Assembly: GCF_024204645.1 (NCBI RefSeq)
Contig: NZ_CP100351.1
Location: 806,001-870,000 of the forward strand
DNA length: 64,000 bases
Origin: Desulfomicrobium sp. ZS1
GTDB lineage: Bacteria; Desulfobacterota; Desulfovibrionia; Desulfovibrionales; Desulfomicrobiaceae
Reading direction: 5' to 3'
In this document: piece by piece, positions 37,913 to 46,238 of the stretch
Position numbering within the stretch: the stretch's first letter is position 1
Layout: the number at the start of each line of letters is the position of its first letter
Notes under the pieces: model-generated
The model's database searches: none
The model's input: only the letters and a program-made list of their open reading frames with translations
What the model was told of the DNA's origin: nothing
Made by a program: the position numbers and the translations under genes

Positions 37913-38154
37913 ATCATCCCCTTTCAGTTCACGGCCCGACAAGGCCACCTCTTTTATTGCCGTATAAGGTGACACGACTGTTCATCCCTGCCAGATCAGG
38001 CATACCGAGTCAAAAGGCATGAAAGCGATTCATCAGCAGGATCGAGGTCTGGAGAAGTTCTTCAGCACCTAGAAAAATCAGGTTGTTACAGCCTTGGACA
38101 GCCCTTCTGGCCAGCAAGTGCGTTTTTGTGTTTTCGAGTTGTGTTCCTGCTGGA

Positions 38155-39486
38155 TCAACTGCGCGGACCTGACAAACGTTTCACCGGATTGCCCATCACC
38201 AGGAACTCTTTGAACTCCTGAGATAGCCTGCCGTCCTGGGCGACGTCGTCCCAGAAATGTTCGGCTGCGCGCCGCACAGCGTCATATTCTTTCTCTGTTA
38301 CGACCCGCCGCTCCGGATGCTTCGGTACGAACGCATATGGAGTCAGCTCGCCGCCGCTTTTCGGAGCAAAGCCCATGGCGCACATGTCGTAGGCCGGAAG
38401 CAGGTTGAATCTGGCGCCATCAATGGCGAAGCTCAGATTGCCTAGGTGCATGTCCGTGTTGTTGATCAGTTTACCGAAGCACCACAGGCGTTCTGCGGTG
38501 GCGACATGTTCGTGGGCAATTCGCCCCGTGTCGCAGAGTCGCTGCAAAACGAGGGGCCAGTTGGAGCCCGCTCCGACAAACTCCGCGTCGATTGCTGCCA
38601 GCGAGACCATGGACATGCGCCCGTGCTCGCCTGTCCGGTCAAAACGCCGGGACTCCAGAAACAACCTGTTGCCCACTTCGAGGAGTCTTGCTTTCGCAGC
38701 CGGTAGGCCATGTTTGCGCAACGTCTCCAGCGCATGGAATTCCGTGATCATGATGTCGCGCCAGCGTCGTGCGATTTCCGTGTCGCCGGGCGGTGAAAAT
38801 TTGACGATGACGTGTTCGTTGCCGTGCTTGCTGAACACCGCGAATTTCGGCTGTTCGCCCCCGGCGGAAGATCCGGGAATGTCACCGGCCATGACTTTCT
38901 CCGCCATGTGGGCATACTCCGACTCATCAACGGCTAGCGGCTTTTTGCGTACGCGCAGCGCCGACTGCTCGCCGAATATCAGGTTGCCCGGCGGGTCATC
39001 CCCATTGGAAAGGAGAAACCTGCCGATATGCTCGGTGGTCCACCACTTCGGATCGGGCGGAAAGTCCGCGAAACGTTCATGCACTTCCCGGGCGATCTGC
39101 CGCCCCAGAAAACCCTGTGGCCCCATGTCGTAGAGAAAATAGGGGAGATCGTCGTACAGTCCGTCGCCGGATTCGCCCAGCAAGAGTGTGGGCGCGCCGG
39201 GAAGAGCTTCAACATAAAACCGCCCGCTGACCAGCGGCCGAATGTGCGCCGTTGTCGTGATGTTTCCATCGGCGTCGACCGTGAACAAGGGCAGTCTGTC
39301 GCCCCCGCCGAAAGCGTTTTTGGCCAGGTGATATATGGGCGTCCGGCCAGCGCGAATCGTGACAAGCCTGTCTGCCAGTTTCTGGAGCTGACGGGATACG
39401 GCAGCTTGCGACATCCCCGTCGCGGCCTGAATCTCCCTGGAGGACGCGGCTCCCTGTTCGAGAATTTCCGTCAGCGACAAGGGCAT
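38155..39486 (-). CDS. HipA-like kinase with N-terminal winged helix (YjjJ type)
   Basis: 443 residues. N-terminal MarR-like winged helix (SSREIQAATGMSQAAVSRQL) fused to a HipA kinase: SSAGGEQPKFAVF (nucleotide loop), NNTDMHLGNLSF (catalytic Asp/Asn) and LPAYDM (metal Asp). HipA toxins phosphorylate glutamyl-tRNA synthetase or other targets. There is no separate HipB antitoxin; the built-in DNA-binding domain could autoregulate, as in E. coli YjjJ. Upstream lies an unusually AT-rich patch. Confidence 0.87.
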   Translation of the reverse strand: MPLSLTEILEQGAASSREIQAATGMSQAAVSRQLQKLADRLVTIRAGRTPIYHLAKNAFGGGDRLPLFTVDADGNITTTAHIRPLVSGRFYVEALPGAPTLLLGESGDGLYDDLPYFLYDMGPQGFLGRQIAREVHERFADFPPDPKWWTTEHIGRFLLSNGDDPPGNLIFGEQSALRVRKKPLAVDESEYAHMAEKVMAGDIPGSSAGGEQPKFAVFSKHGNEHVIVKFSPPGDTEIARRWRDIMITEFHALETLRKHGLPAAKARLLEVGNRLFLESRRFDRTGEHGRMSMVSLAAIDAEFVGAGSNWPLVLQRLCDTGRIAHEHVATAERLWCFGKLINNTDMHLGNLSFAIDGARFNLLPAYDMCAMGFAPKSGGELTPYAFVPKHPERRVVTEKEYDAVRRAAEHFWDDVAQDGRLSQEFKEFLVMGNPVKRLSGPRS

Positions 39487-39518
39487 GTGGTTTCCTCGTA
39501 TTCAGATGTGGATAAGGT

Positions 39519-39625
39519 CATGAATAAAAATATGAATACTAGAGATATAAAAAAATGTTTTAAATTAGATAGATATAATTTTATTGACGATAATATGGAT
39601 AGATTATTGAATAATGAATATGGAT
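39519..39625. repeat. AT-rich promoter patch with repeated ATGAATA motifs
   Basis: Base composition drops sharply against flanks. ATGAATA occurs at 39521-39527 and again at 39532-39538, with further copies near 39612-39630. A 35-codon plus-strand frame exists here but is probably chance. It sits directly upstream of the HipA-like gene, where a self-binding operator would be expected. Confidence 0.4.
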
Positions 39626-39871
39626 GAATAGGGCTGTTGTCAAATGTGAATGATCGCAAGGGGAAAAGGGTGGGCTTGGCCGGGCGAGAGTGATGGGTGT
39701 GTTTATACTTCAAAGGGTTATCAAAAGGAAACCTGTTCGTTCACGATACAGACGGTCCATTCTCGCTCCCAGTGCCTCTTCGACGTCAGCCCCCGTGCAA
39801 GGACCAAAGGGGGCGGCCACGTATTTAAAAACTCCTCTGATGCTAACCACATCCAAGGTTTTATTATGATC

Positions 39872-41062
39872 TTACTCTGTCGGGCTCTGTTCGGCTTCAA
39901 AAAAAGCGCGGACGCGCCCCCGGCCGACAAGCCTTGAGAATTTTCTGTATTCGTTTGCCTTATATTGCACGCGGCCCGCGACGATAGAAACGTCGACATC
40001 GCACTCTTGGGCAAGTCGGATGACCGACTCCAAGGTTGCTGCTTGAGGGGCCGGGATGATCGAATTGAATGTTTCGGCCGGGATCGTCACGGCTTCCACC
40101 AATTCGTTCGCTTCGCGTTCGACCTTTTCCAAATCTTCCAGGTCAAGGAGATCGTCAGCCAAATAATCCTTCACATGATCGCATACAATGTGCGCCACTT
40201 CGTGCAAAAGGGTGAACCAAAAATAATCTTTTCGATCATAGCGCAAACTGAGACCGATGGCTGGGCGTCCGCCATCGATAACCACCACGCCTCCGTCAAC
40301 CTTCGATTTTTTGTAATGGGGAACGATGACGACGGGAATTCCACGATCTGCAAGATAGCGGATGGCCAATTGCATCCCGTTTTGCTTTTTAGACAGATGG
40401 GCAAGGTCGGACAGATCGGATCGACTTATCCCTTTGTATGGCTGCACTGGGAGATTGTCCTGTGCCCGTTTGGCTACTTCAACGAGCCAAGCCTTGATAG
40501 CGTAAGGGTCGCTTGCCGGACCCGGCCTGATTCCCTGCCTCAGCCTGGTCGAAGCGAAGTCCAGCCGCGCATCTCCGATAAGCCCTGCCACAAGCTCACG
40601 CGCCTTGCCCGCCAAGATCTTAAAAGTGGCTCGTAGGTATTTCTCTCCGAACAGGCCTCTCCGCGCCATTTCAACCAGAGGGAAGGCCTCCCAGTTTACA
40701 GATGACTCTTCGGTCGTCCCTCCAACCAGCGCTGTCAGGGGAATCTTGAGCTCATGGGAAAGAATCCGGATTTGGTTGACGGTCAGATCTTTGGATCCGT
40801 TCAGGATCTTTGAAACCGCACTCGCAGACCCAAGATATTTGGCCATATCTTTGGGGGTTAGATTGTTCTCTTCCATGAAGAGCTTCAGCACTTCCGACAC
40901 CGGGGCTTCCGGAATAGGGTAGTGCTGCTCTTCGTATTTTTCGACCAAAATCGCCAGCACTTCCAATTCATCAACTTCAGGCGATCCTTCGGGGGCCGAA
41001 ATAAGCTCTTCAATTCGAGCAAGTGCCTTCTCATAGTCCGCATGGTCACGGATAGGCTTCAT
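39872..41062 (-). CDS. HigA-type antitoxin fused to an ImmA/IrrE metallopeptidase
   Basis: 396 residues. Residues 1-115 resemble HigA: acidic N-terminus (DYEKALARIEELI) and a helix-turn-helix (LTPKDMAKYLGSASAVSKIL). Residues about 200-345 are an M78 peptidase with HEVAHIVCDH, supplying the zinc HExxH. The HigB-type toxin gene lies 12 bases upstream in the same operon. ImmA/IrrE peptidases cleave repressors, so the antitoxin may be self-cleaving or regulate another repressor. Confidence 0.85.
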   Translation of the reverse strand: MKPIRDHADYEKALARIEELISAPEGSPEVDELEVLAILVEKYEEQHYPIPEAPVSEVLKLFMEENNLTPKDMAKYLGSASAVSKILNGSKDLTVNQIRILSHELKIPLTALVGGTTEESSVNWEAFPLVEMARRGLFGEKYLRATFKILAGKARELVAGLIGDARLDFASTRLRQGIRPGPASDPYAIKAWLVEVAKRAQDNLPVQPYKGISRSDLSDLAHLSKKQNGMQLAIRYLADRGIPVVIVPHYKKSKVDGGVVVIDGGRPAIGLSLRYDRKDYFWFTLLHEVAHIVCDHVKDYLADDLLDLEDLEKVEREANELVEAVTIPAETFNSIIPAPQAATLESVIRLAQECDVDVSIVAGRVQYKANEYRKFSRLVGRGRVRAFFEAEQSPTE

Positions 41063-41074
41063 GGTCCCCGCCTC

Positions 41075-41389
41075 CTATTTTGAGTTGTCCACGGTATCGA
41101 CGTCTATGGGGTCGTACTCCGGATGATTGCCTACGAATTTTACGTAGACGACCTCTGCCGCATAATTGATGGACGTCACGATTCTGAGCTTATTGCCTGC
41201 GCAGTTGAAAACGACTCGCCCCCCTGGGCGGATGCTGGCGTTTCCAAAGGTAGCCTTCACATCCACGGGGGTTTTCCATTTCTGCCCTTTGGAGATCCTG
41301 TGCCAAGCGGACAATGGGTCTCGGGCATAGGCGTTTTCTGGTGTTCTTTCCCAATAGTCACGCAGCAATTTGATGGATATGACGTGCAT
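41075..41389 (-). CDS. HigB-type mRNA interferase toxin
   Basis: 104 residues, the E. coli HigB length. VISIKLLRDYWERTPE at the N-terminus, KATFGNASIRPGGRVVFNCAGNKLRIV and a final segment VKFVGNHPEYD give the RelE/HigB fold. Such toxins cut mRNA on the ribosome. It precedes its antitoxin, the HigBA order. Start ATG 41389. Confidence 0.85.
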   Translation of the reverse strand: MHVISIKLLRDYWERTPENAYARDPLSAWHRISKGQKWKTPVDVKATFGNASIRPGGRVVFNCAGNKLRIVTSINYAAEVVYVKFVGNHPEYDPIDVDTVDNSK

Positions 41390-41485
41390 ATAAATGACAT
41401 CTAGTTTTTGGATTCGTCACTGTCAATGTGTTATTTTCCAAAAAAGAAACGCTTTTAAGGATGCTACTCAAGCCTCGCGACGATC

Positions 41486-41516
41486 ATCAAAAACGCAAAG
41501 CTCTTCAAAATCTTTG
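41486..41516 (-). terminator. Minus-strand terminator, probably the original one for tRNA-Arg
   Basis: CGCAAAG (near 41491-41497) and CTTTGCG (near 41510-41516) with TTTTTG on the minus strand. The only minus-strand feature upstream is the tRNA-Arg fragment at 41662-41708, which suggests this ended the tRNA transcript before the island inserted. Confidence 0.5.
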
Positions 41517-42049
41517 CGTTCTACGCGTTATCTGAATTGAACATGGGGGTAATCGGCGCTAGGCTTTTGGGCGGTGAGCGAAATCAAGGTGCCGCGCTAG
41601 TTGGCGTGGGAAAAAAGAAAGGTTTCGGGTAGTCTGTAACTACGCGAAATCTTATTCAGATCTGGTGCCCCCACCATGACTCGAACATGGGCAAACCGGG
41701 ATTAGGAAGCACAAAAGCGCTTGTTGGTGGTCCGTGCGTCGCCGAATTTGCATCGCTTCGCGAAGAGCTAAACAGCACGCTTAATCACGAAAGGTGAGTC
41801 GAAAGGTGAGTCTTTTTGCGTGCGGTCATGTCGAGGTCGATTATCGACAACTGACCGTTTACACAAAATATTTTACCCCCCCCCCTCAAAAAAAAATGAC
41901 GGGTGTTCGTCAAATTTACTCAAGTCTACCGTGCTATCTTGACTTGTCCGGCTCTCAGCGTCTTGGCAACAGAAGCAAATAAGCATATTTCTTCGTAGGT
42001 CGTCTTATTTAACTGTTTTTCAAGATTCGTATGCATTTTTTGAGGTAAC
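41517..42049. other. Left island border region
   Basis: No gene. Contains the att repeat at 41662-41708, a tandem 12-base repeat gaaaggtgagtc x2 near 41789-41812, and a C-run then an A-run at 41876-41896. Confidence 0.45.
41662..41708. repeat. Left attachment repeat: 3' fragment of tRNA-Arg(CCU)
   Basis: 47 bases matching 55271-55317 with one mismatch (G for A at 41698). It covers the acceptor 3' side, T-arm and part of the anticodon arm, so it cannot fold as a tRNA. It marks one end of a 13.6 kb insertion. Confidence 0.9.
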
Positions 42050-43578
42050 ATGGATTCATCATCTGGGCACAGCCAACGTGTTGGATACGCCTTCCTGATT
42101 GAGCAGTATGGATTGCGTGTTTTGCCCAACTGGCACCGGTCCTCGGTTCGGGCCACGGGCGGTCTGCGCGCTGCGGTCCATGGTGATCGCGTGGAATCCG
42201 TGTATCCGCCGTCCTACTGGCCCGGCGATGGTCTGGGCAACCATCTGGAATTCGCTCTTAAGTACGATGGCGTCAATCCGGGCATCCTGGCGGCCCTGTT
42301 CGAGCAGGTACCAGGCAGCGAAGTCGCCGCATGGATCGCATCCAAACCCCAGGGAAAATACGCACGCAGGATCTGGTTCCTGTATGAATTCTTGACGGAC
42401 GCGCGGCTTCCTCTTCCGGATTTGACCTCGGGAAATTATATTCCGGTCCTGGAGCCGGAGCTCTATTACACCGTCCCGGGCAGGCGCGTGGCCCGTCAGC
42501 GCATCATCGACAACCAGCTCGGGGGGCGTCAGTTCTGTCCTCTCGTTCGCCGCACGGCAAAGCTCAAGGCAATGGAAGACATTGATCTGCGCGGTCGCTG
42601 CGAGGATGTCGTGGCCCCATACAGGACGGACCTGCTCCGCCGCGCCTTGAGCTATCTGTACACCAAGGAAACCAAATCCTCCTTCGAGATTGAGCAGGTC
42701 AAACCCAGCGCGTCCCGCACTGAAAAATTCATTGGATTGCTGGAATTGGCGGAACATCAGGATTTTTGTGACAAAGCCCATCTCATCGATGTGCAGAACC
42801 GCATTGTCGACCCTAGATTTCAGGACACCCTCACTACCGGAAAAACCAGAATTATGTCGGGCAATCCATTTCCTACCAGAAGCAGCTTGTTCACTACATC
42901 TGCCCCAGACCCACGGATCTTCCCACATTGATGGACGGTTTGTTTGCCGCCCATCGCATCATGCTGGACGGCGGTCTGCTCTCTGTGATCCATGCCGCCG
43001 TCGTGTCATACGGGTTTGTGTTCATACATCCCTTCGAGGACGGGAACGGCCGCATACATCGCTTTCTGATTCACAATATTTTCTTTCAGCGCGGCTTGGT
43101 CCCCAAGGGGCTCATGTTTCCCGTTTCCGCCGCTATGCTCAAGAATCCCGAACTGTACGAACAGTCCCTGGAAGCTTTCTCAACTCCGTTGTTACGCCTG
43201 ATCGATTACGATCTGGACGAAACCGGGCACATGACCGTGACCTCGGACGCCGGGGCCTTGTACCGCTACATCGACATGACGGCCCAGGCCGAAGCCTTGT
43301 ATGAATTCGTCATGCTCACCATCGAACACGAACTGGTGGAAGAACTGAACTTTCTGAACAACTACGACTCTACTAAACAATCTATCCAGAACATCATTGA
43401 TATGCCAGACCGCCTGATTGACCTGTTCATCCATTGCTGTCTGCAAAACAACGGACATCTTTCAGCCCGCAAGCGCGCCTCCCTTTTCGACTTTCTGACC
43501 GATGACGAGCTCAATCTCTTGGAACAGGCTTTCCGTGCCGGTTTTGCGCGCACCGAAGTGTCATCGCAAAACATTTAA
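42050..43578 (+). pseudogene. Frameshifted Fic-domain protein gene (Fic 1)
   Basis: Two frames, 42050-42931 and 42928-43578, together encode one Fic protein. After residue about 260 the first frame loses sense near 42830; the other frame then reads YRKNQNYVGQSISYQKQ and joins the second part. A one-base deletion around 42827-42835 explains it. The second part has a perfect HPFEDGNGRIHR AMP-transfer loop; the first has an inhibitory-helix-like SSFEIE. Normal RBS (GAGGTAAC). As it stands only a truncated, non-catalytic protein is made. It could be a sequencing error. Confidence 0.75.
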
Positions 43579-43809
43579 ACCGATGAATACCTTCATCCCA
43601 AGAACGTCATCCGAGAAAAAAGCATCATCTGTTGTGAGTGCGGAAAATCAATCAAAGTTTTGACGAAGCGCCATCTCGCGACTCACGGACTCACGTCGGA
43701 ACAGTATAGAGAAAAATATGACTACAAGAGGGGGTACTTCAGACGAATTGTTTCGGGACGAACAGCGGCATTTTTTGTATCACTCGGAGATATTGATACT
43801 GCGAATTGA
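43579..43809 (+). pseudogene. MucR/Ros zinc-finger regulator fragment
   Basis: Immediately after the Fic stop, the same frame continues with no start codon: IICCECGKSIKVLTKRHLATHGLTSEQYREKY, quoted in part, the C2H2-type MucR domain. The C-terminal part diverges, so it is a 5'-truncated remnant. Confidence 0.6.
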
Positions 43810-43952
43810 GACTTGGAAGGCAGAGTGGTCAACATGCAAACGATGCAGTCTTCTTCTGGGAGGGAGTTCAGTACTAGAGCCGTTCAGGCCTTTGAATTCT
43901 TTAGGTCTGTAAAAGGAAACGGCATGGTGAAGATGTCGCCACGCTTGGTCAC

Positions 43953-44432
43953 CTACCGCACTCCAGCTGCGAAATTCATCATACACATACGCGTAAGATC
44001 TTCTTCAGAGTCATCCTCCATGTCCTCCCACATTTCTTTGATCATTCTTTCTGAAATGCTTTCAAGAAGAGCTGCTGCCTGCCCCGAGGTAGGAAGAATC
44101 TCTAACGCCGCCTTTGCCTGGGCGTAAGCCTCGCAATATTGAGCAGTCATTGCTAGAGATTGGGCAAAGTTGAACCGCGTCTGAAATGTGCTGCCGTTCA
44201 CGTCGAGAGCCTGGACATAATATTTACGCACCGCGTCCTTGTCCTGCCGAAGGGCGCTGATCGCGCCCATGACATAAACGTAGTTGATCCAGTCAGCATC
44301 TTTAGATGTCACTGCGGTCTTTTCGAGGCGCGAAAGGGTGAATTCGTCAACGTCGCTTTGAGCGGCCCTGCTGGCGAGTTCGTTTAAAACTTTCGCGGCC
44401 ATGGATTCTTCTTGCGGAACATGTGGAGACAT
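43953..44432 (-). CDS. TPR-like helical protein of unknown function
   Basis: 159 residues, no signal peptide. Two helical pairs resemble TPRs (INYVYVMGAISALRQDKDAV; TRFNFAQSLAMTAQYCEAYA) and the end is strongly acidic (EMWEDMEDDSEED). ATG 44432 has a weak ribosome site; ATG 44402 is an alternative. Lies alone between a decayed region and the radical SAM gene. No family recognised. Confidence 0.55.
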   Translation of the reverse strand: MSPHVPQEESMAAKVLNELASRAAQSDVDEFTLSRLEKTAVTSKDADWINYVYVMGAISALRQDKDAVRKYYVQALDVNGSTFQTRFNFAQSLAMTAQYCEAYAQAKAALEILPTSGQAAALLESISERMIKEMWEDMEDDSEEDLTRMCMMNFAAGVR

Positions 44433-44705
44433 AGTCTTTAGCTATAACGCGGGACGATCTGAGTCAACGAAAGCCCTATCCCAGAGGACGATCACTTCTG
44501 CCGGCAGCAACGGAAAAACCTGAACTGTGGGAGAAATCCTCAAGAATTGAGTGCTCCGAAGTTTCCCGGCAGGTCGCTTACGTGCGCCAGAATGACGACG
44601 GGACGTGGAAGTTGTTACAGAATGAGGGTTCTGTCAAAAAAATAAATTATTCTAGATATATTTCTGTTTCAGCAACTTTTCTGGCAACCCCGAAAGACGA
44701 GTGAA
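44433..44705. other. Intergenic region in the island
   Basis: 273 bases, no gene I can support; AT-rich near 44640. Downstream of the radical SAM gene on the minus strand. Confidence 0.35.
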
Positions 44706-46085
44706 CTATGTTTGGATTTTTCGCAAACGGAAATATGCCTCGTCGAACCCCATCTCGCAAAGCTGTTCATACAATTGCGGACATACGCCTTTGGTGAGCA
44801 GCATCTGCAACATGATCAAACCATCGATATCATATTCTCCTGTATATAAAGGCGGAGCTTCGTCCGTGAGCCAGTAATCGTCGCTAATGAGCCCTTGATG
44901 TTTCGAAAGCTCATATAGGTCCGTCCCTGGCAGGATGGTGGTGATGCCGATGACTGGCATAGTTGCTGGTCGGATGGCATTCACTAGCCCCACGGTCTGC
45001 GCAATGGTTTCCGGTGTCTCCCCCGGATTGCCGACCATGAGAAAACAGCATGGCTCGATCCCGGCCTTGTGGGTCATCTCGAACGCATCGGCGACCTGAC
45101 GGACCGTAAAACGTTTATTGATCGCCTGCAGAATTTTCGGACTTCCCGACTCCACACCGTAATAGACCCGATAGCATCCGGCTCGGCGCATCCACCCCAG
45201 CAACTCCCCGTCCACGCAATCCACTCTAGTTTCGGCCATCCAAACAAGGTCCAGCCTGCGGTCGAGAATCTCTCTGCAGATCCCGATCGCCCTTTCGGGA
45301 CGAAGAGTAAAAAGATCGTCTGAGAAATAGACATGCCGCACACCGAAACTATCAACCAAGGCTTCGAGTTCATCGACAACGTTTCGGGGAGATCGGAACG
45401 CCCATCTTCCGTTGAAAAACCGGTTCACGGAACAGAATCGGCACGTGAAAGGACAGCCCCGGGAGGTTATGACGTGCGTCCCGATAAGGCCTTGATAACA
45501 CAAAGGTATTTCTGGAGATTTATACTGGGACAAGTCGAAAGATTCGTAGGATGGAAACGGAAAGGCATCCAGATCCTCGGTCCAGGCTCTGTGTGCAGAA
45601 GTGAGAGTGGTCTGTCCTTGGCGATAAGCGATACCTGGCACGTTCCGGAAATCTGCGCCACTTTCCAACGCAGTAGCCAAGTCTACTATGGCTGATTCGC
45701 CCTCTCCAATAACCACGACGTCAACACAGCCGCCGGATAAGACCTGGTCTGGAAAGAACGTGGCATGCGGCCCGCCCGCGATCACCGTGGCGCAAGGAAG
45801 TATCCTTCTGGTCAGGGAAGCCGTGCGCATGGCGTTCACCCGCCCGAAGGTGAAGAAACTGATTCCTACGACGTCGGCTCCCGACCCGGCCAATATTTCA
45901 GCTACCTCATCCCATCCGGCATCGTGCAGGTCCGCCATGTAGACGTCGAAACCCTCAGCGCGCAGAGCGGCTGCCAGGGAGGCAATACCCAACGGGACCC
46001 ATGTCTTGGGTGCCAGCATATCCTGCTCAAACGTCATGGGATTCATCATCCGCAGGCCTGGAGGAGCTAGGAGAAGGATTTTCAT
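44706..46085 (-). CDS. B12-binding radical SAM protein
   Basis: 459 residues. N-terminal cobalamin-binding domain with D52-x-H54-x-x-G57 (ADLHDAGWDEV); radical SAM CPFTCRFC at C211/C215/C218. RBS GAGGAACAATA. Such proteins methylate unreactive carbons or carry out other radical reactions. It follows the aldehyde oxidoreductase by 153 bases, and a hairpin in that gap suggests reduced read-through. The substrate is unknown; a role in modifying an island product is only a guess. Confidence 0.85.
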   Translation of the reverse strand: MKILLLAPPGLRMMNPMTFEQDMLAPKTWVPLGIASLAAALRAEGFDVYMADLHDAGWDEVAEILAGSGADVVGISFFTFGRVNAMRTASLTRRILPCATVIAGGPHATFFPDQVLSGGCVDVVVIGEGESAIVDLATALESGADFRNVPGIAYRQGQTTLTSAHRAWTEDLDAFPFPSYESFDLSQYKSPEIPLCYQGLIGTHVITSRGCPFTCRFCSVNRFFNGRWAFRSPRNVVDELEALVDSFGVRHVYFSDDLFTLRPERAIGICREILDRRLDLVWMAETRVDCVDGELLGWMRRAGCYRVYYGVESGSPKILQAINKRFTVRQVADAFEMTHKAGIEPCCFLMVGNPGETPETIAQTVGLVNAIRPATMPVIGITTILPGTDLYELSKHQGLISDDYWLTDEAPPLYTGEYDIDGLIMLQMLLTKGVCPQLYEQLCEMGFDEAYFRLRKIQT

Positions 46086-46096
46086 TATTGTTCCTC

Positions 46097-46127
46097 AAAA
46101 CAGCGCCGGGGAGCGTTGCTCCCCGGC
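46097..46127 (-). terminator. Strong hairpin between the AOR and radical SAM genes
   Basis: GCCGGGGAGC (46105-46114), loop GTT, GCTCCCCGGC (46118-46127): a perfect 10-bp stem. On the minus strand the sequence after it is GCTGTTTTGAGG. May act as a partial terminator or stability element. Confidence 0.6.
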
Positions 46128-46238
46128 CTGCCCATGACAACGTGGGGTTCGACCGAAAGCCCTTTGGGATCACAAATGATGCAATCGCCAGAATTCAACC
46201 TTTCCTGATGAAGGAGGACTCAGGCAGGTTTTTCTGAT

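Noticed and set aside
41662-41708. A second tRNA gene
   Set aside because: Only the 3' half; no acceptor 5' side or D-arm, so not a working tRNA.
41789-41812. Tandem 12-base repeat as CRISPR or integron element
   Set aside because: Only two adjacent copies and no spacers; no CRISPR array was seen anywhere in the window.
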